IMG/VR virus record: IMGVR_UViG_3300009684_000093
Coordinates: 1-33,991 of that record
DNA: 33,991 bases
Strand: one strand, 5' to 3'
Source of the DNA: a virus
Under the pieces are notes generated by a model that saw nothing but the letters and a program-made list of their open reading frames with translations, was not told the DNA's origin and ran no database searches. The position numbers and the translations under genes were made by a program. This document shows positions 30,527-33,991 of this stretch, piece after piece (position 1 is the stretch's first letter; each line of letters begins with the position of its first letter).

Positions 30527-31767
30527 TGAATCGCGCCAACCGCCCAAGGATGTCACGCGTCAGCGGCTCGTCCTACGCGAGCAAGCTGATAGGTCGCGCA
30601 GGCGACGGCTCCACGCTGTCGATTGACTTTACCACGGGTGTCCTTGACCCGCGGATTACGTTCAGCCGCGCAGACGCTACGGCGCGAGCTACCTTTATCA
30701 ACAACCTTGGCTACGTCACAACCGTTTCATCAGCTCAAGATCCTCGCTTTGATTATGACCCGACAACGCTTGTGGCAAAGGGATTGCTGCTAGAAGCGCC
30801 AGCGACCAATCTGCTTAAATTTTCCGCGTATCCCGATTCGGGTTGGCTTCCATATGGTGGATTTACTAGACCATCTCCGTATGTACTAGTTACAAGCCCT
30901 GCGAATGATTCAACGGCAACTAAGTTGAATTTTACAGCGGTTGGAAATGGTATGTACGTGACCGCCGGGACGATGGGGTACACAAATTCAATTGGAAGCA
31001 CTTACACGTTTAGCATTTGGCTTCGCGCAACCACCGGAACAACAAATGCATCGCTGCGCTTTAGTGATTCGGCTGTGGGTTCTTTTACAACCGTTTCTTT
31101 TACAACCACATGGACGAGATATCAATTTCAATACACGGCACTTTCCAATAGTGGTCCCGCAATGCAAAGTGCATCTGGAACTGCAACTGGAGAGTTTGAG
31201 TGTTGGGGTTGCCAACTAGAACTTGGAGCGCAATGCTCTAGTTATATCCCGACCACAAGCGCAGCAGTCACTCGCGCCGTAGATACCGCCATCATTGCCG
31301 CCGGCTCAAACTTCAGCTCTTGGTACACGGGTGGGACAACTGGTACGTTTGTGGCTAATTGGTATGGCAACGCGTCAAGCTCAACCGCTCGCTCGGTCAT
31401 TGCAACCAACGATCAAACGACTAAGCATTTGCACATGTACCAAACCGCCTCGGCGCTCACGCTGCGCCTGGCAGACTTTGGAGCAGCGGCGACGGTCACA
31501 ACGAGCAACAGCCTGACCGCCGGCGCGTTGACGAAAGGCGCATTCAGTTATAACGGCACGGCTACTAGTTTGTGCCTAAACGGTGGCACGGTTGCTACCG
31601 GAACGCTGGCATTCAGCGCCGCCCCAACGTGGTTGAGTATTGGCGGCCCGTCCACAAACGGGACAAGCATCACCGACACGACCGTCATGCTCAACAACAG
31701 CATTCGGTCGCTCAAGTATTTCCCCGCTCGCCTGAGTGATGGTCAAATTCAAGGACTAACCACATGA
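30526..31767 (+). CDS. Lectin-like (concanavalin A-type) surface protein
   Basis: 413 residues. Residues 28-80 carry a widespread phage pattern: STLSIDFTTGVLDP, then RFDYDPTTLVAKGLLLEAPA and TNLLKFS, normally followed by carbohydrate-binding modules. The middle (about 100-245) reads like a beta-sandwich carbohydrate-binding module, the C-terminal third (265-413) like a LamG/concanavalin-type sandwich. Such proteins are usually tail-associated; here it lies in the head block before two cement-type genes. It may bind host or environmental glycans. It overlaps the next gene by four bases (ATGA). Confidence 0.65.
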   Translation: MNRANRPRMSRVSGSSYASKLIGRAGDGSTLSIDFTTGVLDPRITFSRADATARATFINNLGYVTTVSSAQDPRFDYDPTTLVAKGLLLEAPATNLLKFSAYPDSGWLPYGGFTRPSPYVLVTSPANDSTATKLNFTAVGNGMYVTAGTMGYTNSIGSTYTFSIWLRATTGTTNASLRFSDSAVGSFTTVSFTTTWTRYQFQYTALSNSGPAMQSASGTATGEFECWGCQLELGAQCSSYIPTTSAAVTRAVDTAIIAAGSNFSSWYTGGTTGTFVANWYGNASSSTARSVIATNDQTTKHLHMYQTASALTLRLADFGAAATVTTSNSLTAGALTKGAFSYNGTATSLCLNGGTVATGTLAFSAAPTWLSIGGPSTNGTSITDTTVMLNNSIRSLKYFPARLSDGQIQGLTT

Positions 31768-32150
31768 GCAGCGCCGGAAATGTCCCCAATTTTATAGCCG
31801 CATCTGGGCAAACAATTTACCCTTTTCGCATCTGCAAGATGGGTGGTCAGAATTTCACGCTACAGGCGGCGAACACGTCAAATGACATTGTCCTTGGCGT
31901 AGCCGACGGCAGTACCTACCGTTTTGACTCAACCGCACATGCCATTGCTGGCAGAGTGGTGAATGTACAGAATGGCAAATTTGTGCAATTACAGGCTGGT
32001 AGTGCAATCACAGCGGGCGACCTTTTGGCCGTCAGTACGGCGGGCGTGGTCATCCCTGCGGCTGGTACACGCGCCTACTACCAGGCGTGTGAAAGCGCCG
32101 TGGCTAGCGAAATTCTTTGGGCCGCCCGAATCCAAACTTGGGAATACTGA
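31764..32150 (+). CDS. Capsid cement-like protein, second paralog
   Basis: 128 residues starting SSAGNVPNFIAASG. It shares VLGVADGSTYRFDSTAHAIAG, VQL, ITAGD and a final EILWAAR with the cement protein at 1354, and its first 14 residues match the start of the next gene (SNAGNTPNFTAAS). So this pair arose by tandem duplication. It probably decorates the capsid. Confidence 0.65.
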   Translation: MSSAGNVPNFIAASGQTIYPFRICKMGGQNFTLQAANTSNDIVLGVADGSTYRFDSTAHAIAGRVVNVQNGKFVQLQAGSAITAGDLLAVSTAGVVIPAAGTRAYYQACESAVASEILWAARIQTWEY

Positions 32151-32153
32151 TCT

Positions 32154-33845
32154 ATGAGCAACGCAGGAAATACCCCAAATTTCACAGCCGCCAGCACGGT
32201 TCAGCCTTTCTCGTGTGTAAAGGTCAACACGACCAGCGCCTTTCAGGCGAATCCCGCAACGGCTGAAACTGATGTGGTGGTGGGCATCACAGACGGCTCT
32301 AGCCGCCTGTTCAACACATCAGCGGCAGCAATTTCCGGCGGCGTTCTTAGTCTTCAAAATGGTGAATTCGTGCAGCTTACCGCTGGCGGAACAATCACGG
32401 TTGGCGACGGCTTGCGTCCAAGCAGTACCGGGACAGTAGTGACCGCAAATAATCGCGCCCAGTTTGTGGCCTGTGAAAGCGCGGCAAGTGGTGAAGTATT
32501 TTGGGGAAAGAAGATTGGAGCGGTAGAGTCGGTTGTGGTTCCTGGTGTTTATGGATCAAGCCGCGTTGGACGATTCTTGCTTGATGCAACAACGCAAGCC
32601 GATTCCGTTGACATCATCATTGCTGGAGATTCAAACACCAACTACAGCGGTTGGGGTTGGGCGGACGGATTCAACTTTGCTTTGCAAACAAACACTTCTG
32701 CCCTTGAATACGCCACACCAATTACGCCAACCACTTCATGGGATGACACGTTCTACTACGGCGTGTATCAAACCAATGGCGCGTATTCAAAAATCAATGC
32801 TTCCGGTACTGTTGTAAATCCGGCTGGATCTCCTTCGCTTGGCGGAACACTTGCCAAGGGCATCACATCAGGGCCAGCGGCGTTAACTACCTTGATGAAT
32901 CGAGGTAGCGGAAATTTGCAACCAAATATAAGTCCATTTGACTATGGTTGGATTGCCAGCGGAGATTGGGCAGATCCATTTGGAGGTGTGTTGTCTTATG
33001 AAAGCACCACCCGAATGTCGTGGACTCAATTGCAAATCTTGTATCGCGTAGTTCACGGCAAGGGTCCGTCTATGGGAACCCTTCGTCTTGCCAATCGTCT
33101 AGATGTCGCTCCGTATACTGTCTATGGAACTACGTCAATTGATTGCAACCAGGCAAGCTATGAGTGGGTTACCTCAACTCTTACTATTGCTGCTGACAGC
33201 GCAAGAACAAACATCCAATGCCAATACGCTTTTGCAGCAAACAGCATTTCAACTAGCCGAATTACAGGCCCGATGGCGGTTGCTTTGAACTCTATTTGCA
33301 CTCCGCGAAAGGGATACGCGGTTACCTGCATAAGCCATCACGGTGGCGCAAGCATGGATACGGTTGCAAGCAACGTAGTGCAGGCAGCGCCAATCGTTCG
33401 ACAGTACCTCAAAGAAGCACGATCAAGGCAAATTGTTTGTGGTGGATCTGGTCGCGTTATTGTTTGCATTCAAGGCGGAGCAAATACTGGCGTAAATCCT
33501 TGGAGTCAAAGCGCCACTACATTCTTTGAACAATGTGCAACAGAATGGACAGCACTTGGATATCCAAGTTCTGATCTCGCTTTCTTGGGATTTGTGTCAC
33601 ATCAAAACGAAGCTGTAGACACCATGACAGCTTATAGAGCTTCGGCTATAGCCCTTGCAAGTTCTTCGCCTCAGTACACAATTGTGAATCTTCCAACGCT
33701 GGTTTCTTACAGCGATATGATTTACGGAGGCGGATCAAATGTCACATGGTTTGCCAATGCCAGCACGGAACGCATCCATTTGTCGGAAAGCGGCTACAAG
33801 ACAATTTCTGGACGAATTATTGCAGCACTTCTTGCGAGCGCATAA
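32154..33845 (+). CDS. Capsid cement domain fused to SGNH hydrolase
   Basis: 563 residues. Residues 1-122 are a third cement-type domain (VVVGITDGSSRLFN, VQL, ITVGD, EVFWGKK). From about 150 an SGNH/GDSL hydrolase follows: block I IIIAGDSN (S160 nucleophile), block III QGGAN (N444), and a C-terminal TERIHLSESGY with Glu (E539) and His (H542) in place of the usual Asp-xx-His, typical of esterases and deacetylases that act on acylated sugars. A virion-displayed enzyme is the natural reading. The hydrolase part has clearly more A and T than the cement part of the genome. Confidence 0.75.
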   Translation: MSNAGNTPNFTAASTVQPFSCVKVNTTSAFQANPATAETDVVVGITDGSSRLFNTSAAAISGGVLSLQNGEFVQLTAGGTITVGDGLRPSSTGTVVTANNRAQFVACESAASGEVFWGKKIGAVESVVVPGVYGSSRVGRFLLDATTQADSVDIIIAGDSNTNYSGWGWADGFNFALQTNTSALEYATPITPTTSWDDTFYYGVYQTNGAYSKINASGTVVNPAGSPSLGGTLAKGITSGPAALTTLMNRGSGNLQPNISPFDYGWIASGDWADPFGGVLSYESTTRMSWTQLQILYRVVHGKGPSMGTLRLANRLDVAPYTVYGTTSIDCNQASYEWVTSTLTIAADSARTNIQCQYAFAANSISTSRITGPMAVALNSICTPRKGYAVTCISHHGGASMDTVASNVVQAAPIVRQYLKEARSRQIVCGGSGRVIVCIQGGANTGVNPWSQSATTFFEQCATEWTALGYPSSDLAFLGFVSHQNEAVDTMTAYRASAIALASSSPQYTIVNLPTLVSYSDMIYGGGSNVTWFANASTERIHLSESGYKTISGRIIAALLASA

Positions 33846-33848
33846 ACA

Positions 33849-33991
33849 ATGATCGACCTCAAGCCAACCGAAGAGATGGCCGCCAACGCCGAGCGTGGAC
33901 TAGCGCTGCGCGACAAGCACGGCCGCGGTGGCACGGAGGTCGGCGTGGCACGGGCGCGGGACATCAAGAACCGCGTCAACCTGTCCCCGGA
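33849..33991 (+). CDS. N-terminal part of the maturation protease/scaffold gene (continues at base 1)
   Basis: 47 codons plus two bases, running off the right end. It reads MIDLKPTEEMAANAERGLAL, then RDKHGRGGTEVG and ARARDIKNRVNLSP. From memory of the family, this is the first half of a conserved phage segment whose second half (RHEVDKK, then AGYIAWLLWGGDAGKAWA) opens the left end of the window. In such proteins about 11 residues separate LSP from RHEVDKK. Joining the ends directly puts the frame out of register. Confidence 0.8.
   Translation, partial: MIDLKPTEEMAANAERGLALRDKHGRGGTEVGVARARDIKNRVNLSP

Overview
The window is almost a whole genome of a small tailed phage (siphovirus-like, long non-contractile tail inferred) of about 34 kb, GC-rich and tightly packed with start-stop overlaps. 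The last 143 bases encode the N-terminus, and the first 1332 bases the C-terminus, of one conserved phage protein: a head maturation protease with scaffold. The window is therefore best read as a circular or circularly permuted genome opened inside that gene, with a short piece (about 31 bases by my estimate) missing at the junction. A lipoprotein plus transmembrane (spanin-like) topology hints at a Gram-negative host. I see no integrase, classical repressor, DNA polymerase, helicase, tRNA or CRISPR array, and no recognisable endolysin.

Layout, following the circle. (1) Packaging and head, 23.5 kb to the right end and on to 4.07 kb: small terminase candidate, large terminase, portal, MuF-like protein, a 664-residue head-associated protein, a cluster of surface-type proteins (lectin-like protein, cement protein, cement domain fused to an SGNH hydrolase), then protease/scaffold, cement protein, major capsid protein and connectors. 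(2) Tail, 4.07-11.94 kb: tail tube, tail assembly chaperones joined by a textbook -1 frameshift signal, a short tape-measure candidate, two large baseplate proteins and a glycine-rich fibre. (3) Membrane or lysis-like cassette and small proteins, 11.94-14.05 kb. (4) A leftward early operon, 17.71 to 14.06 kb: small DNA-binding proteins, a possible CsrA-like protein, RusA resolvase and a RecT-type annealase. (5) Rightward early genes, 17.87-23.48 kb: metallophosphoesterase, HExxH protein, HNH endonuclease between two hairpin-rich non-coding stretches, an RNA polymerase alpha-CTD-like protein, and small HTH and coiled-coil proteins leading into terminase.

The most interesting signals are these. 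A 5'-terminal RNA hairpin with a constant core and varying but still pairing outer stem lies at the predicted starts of three early transcripts. Three paralogous capsid-cement domains are present, one fused to an SGNH hydrolase, beside a lectin-like protein inside the head module. A ten-residue peptide is shared by the protease/scaffold and the capsid protein, with six synonymous differences and no amino-acid change. The others are the chaperone frameshift signal, the alpha-CTD-like protein and the CsrA-like protein.

Functions are assigned by reading motifs and gene order only; no database search was possible.
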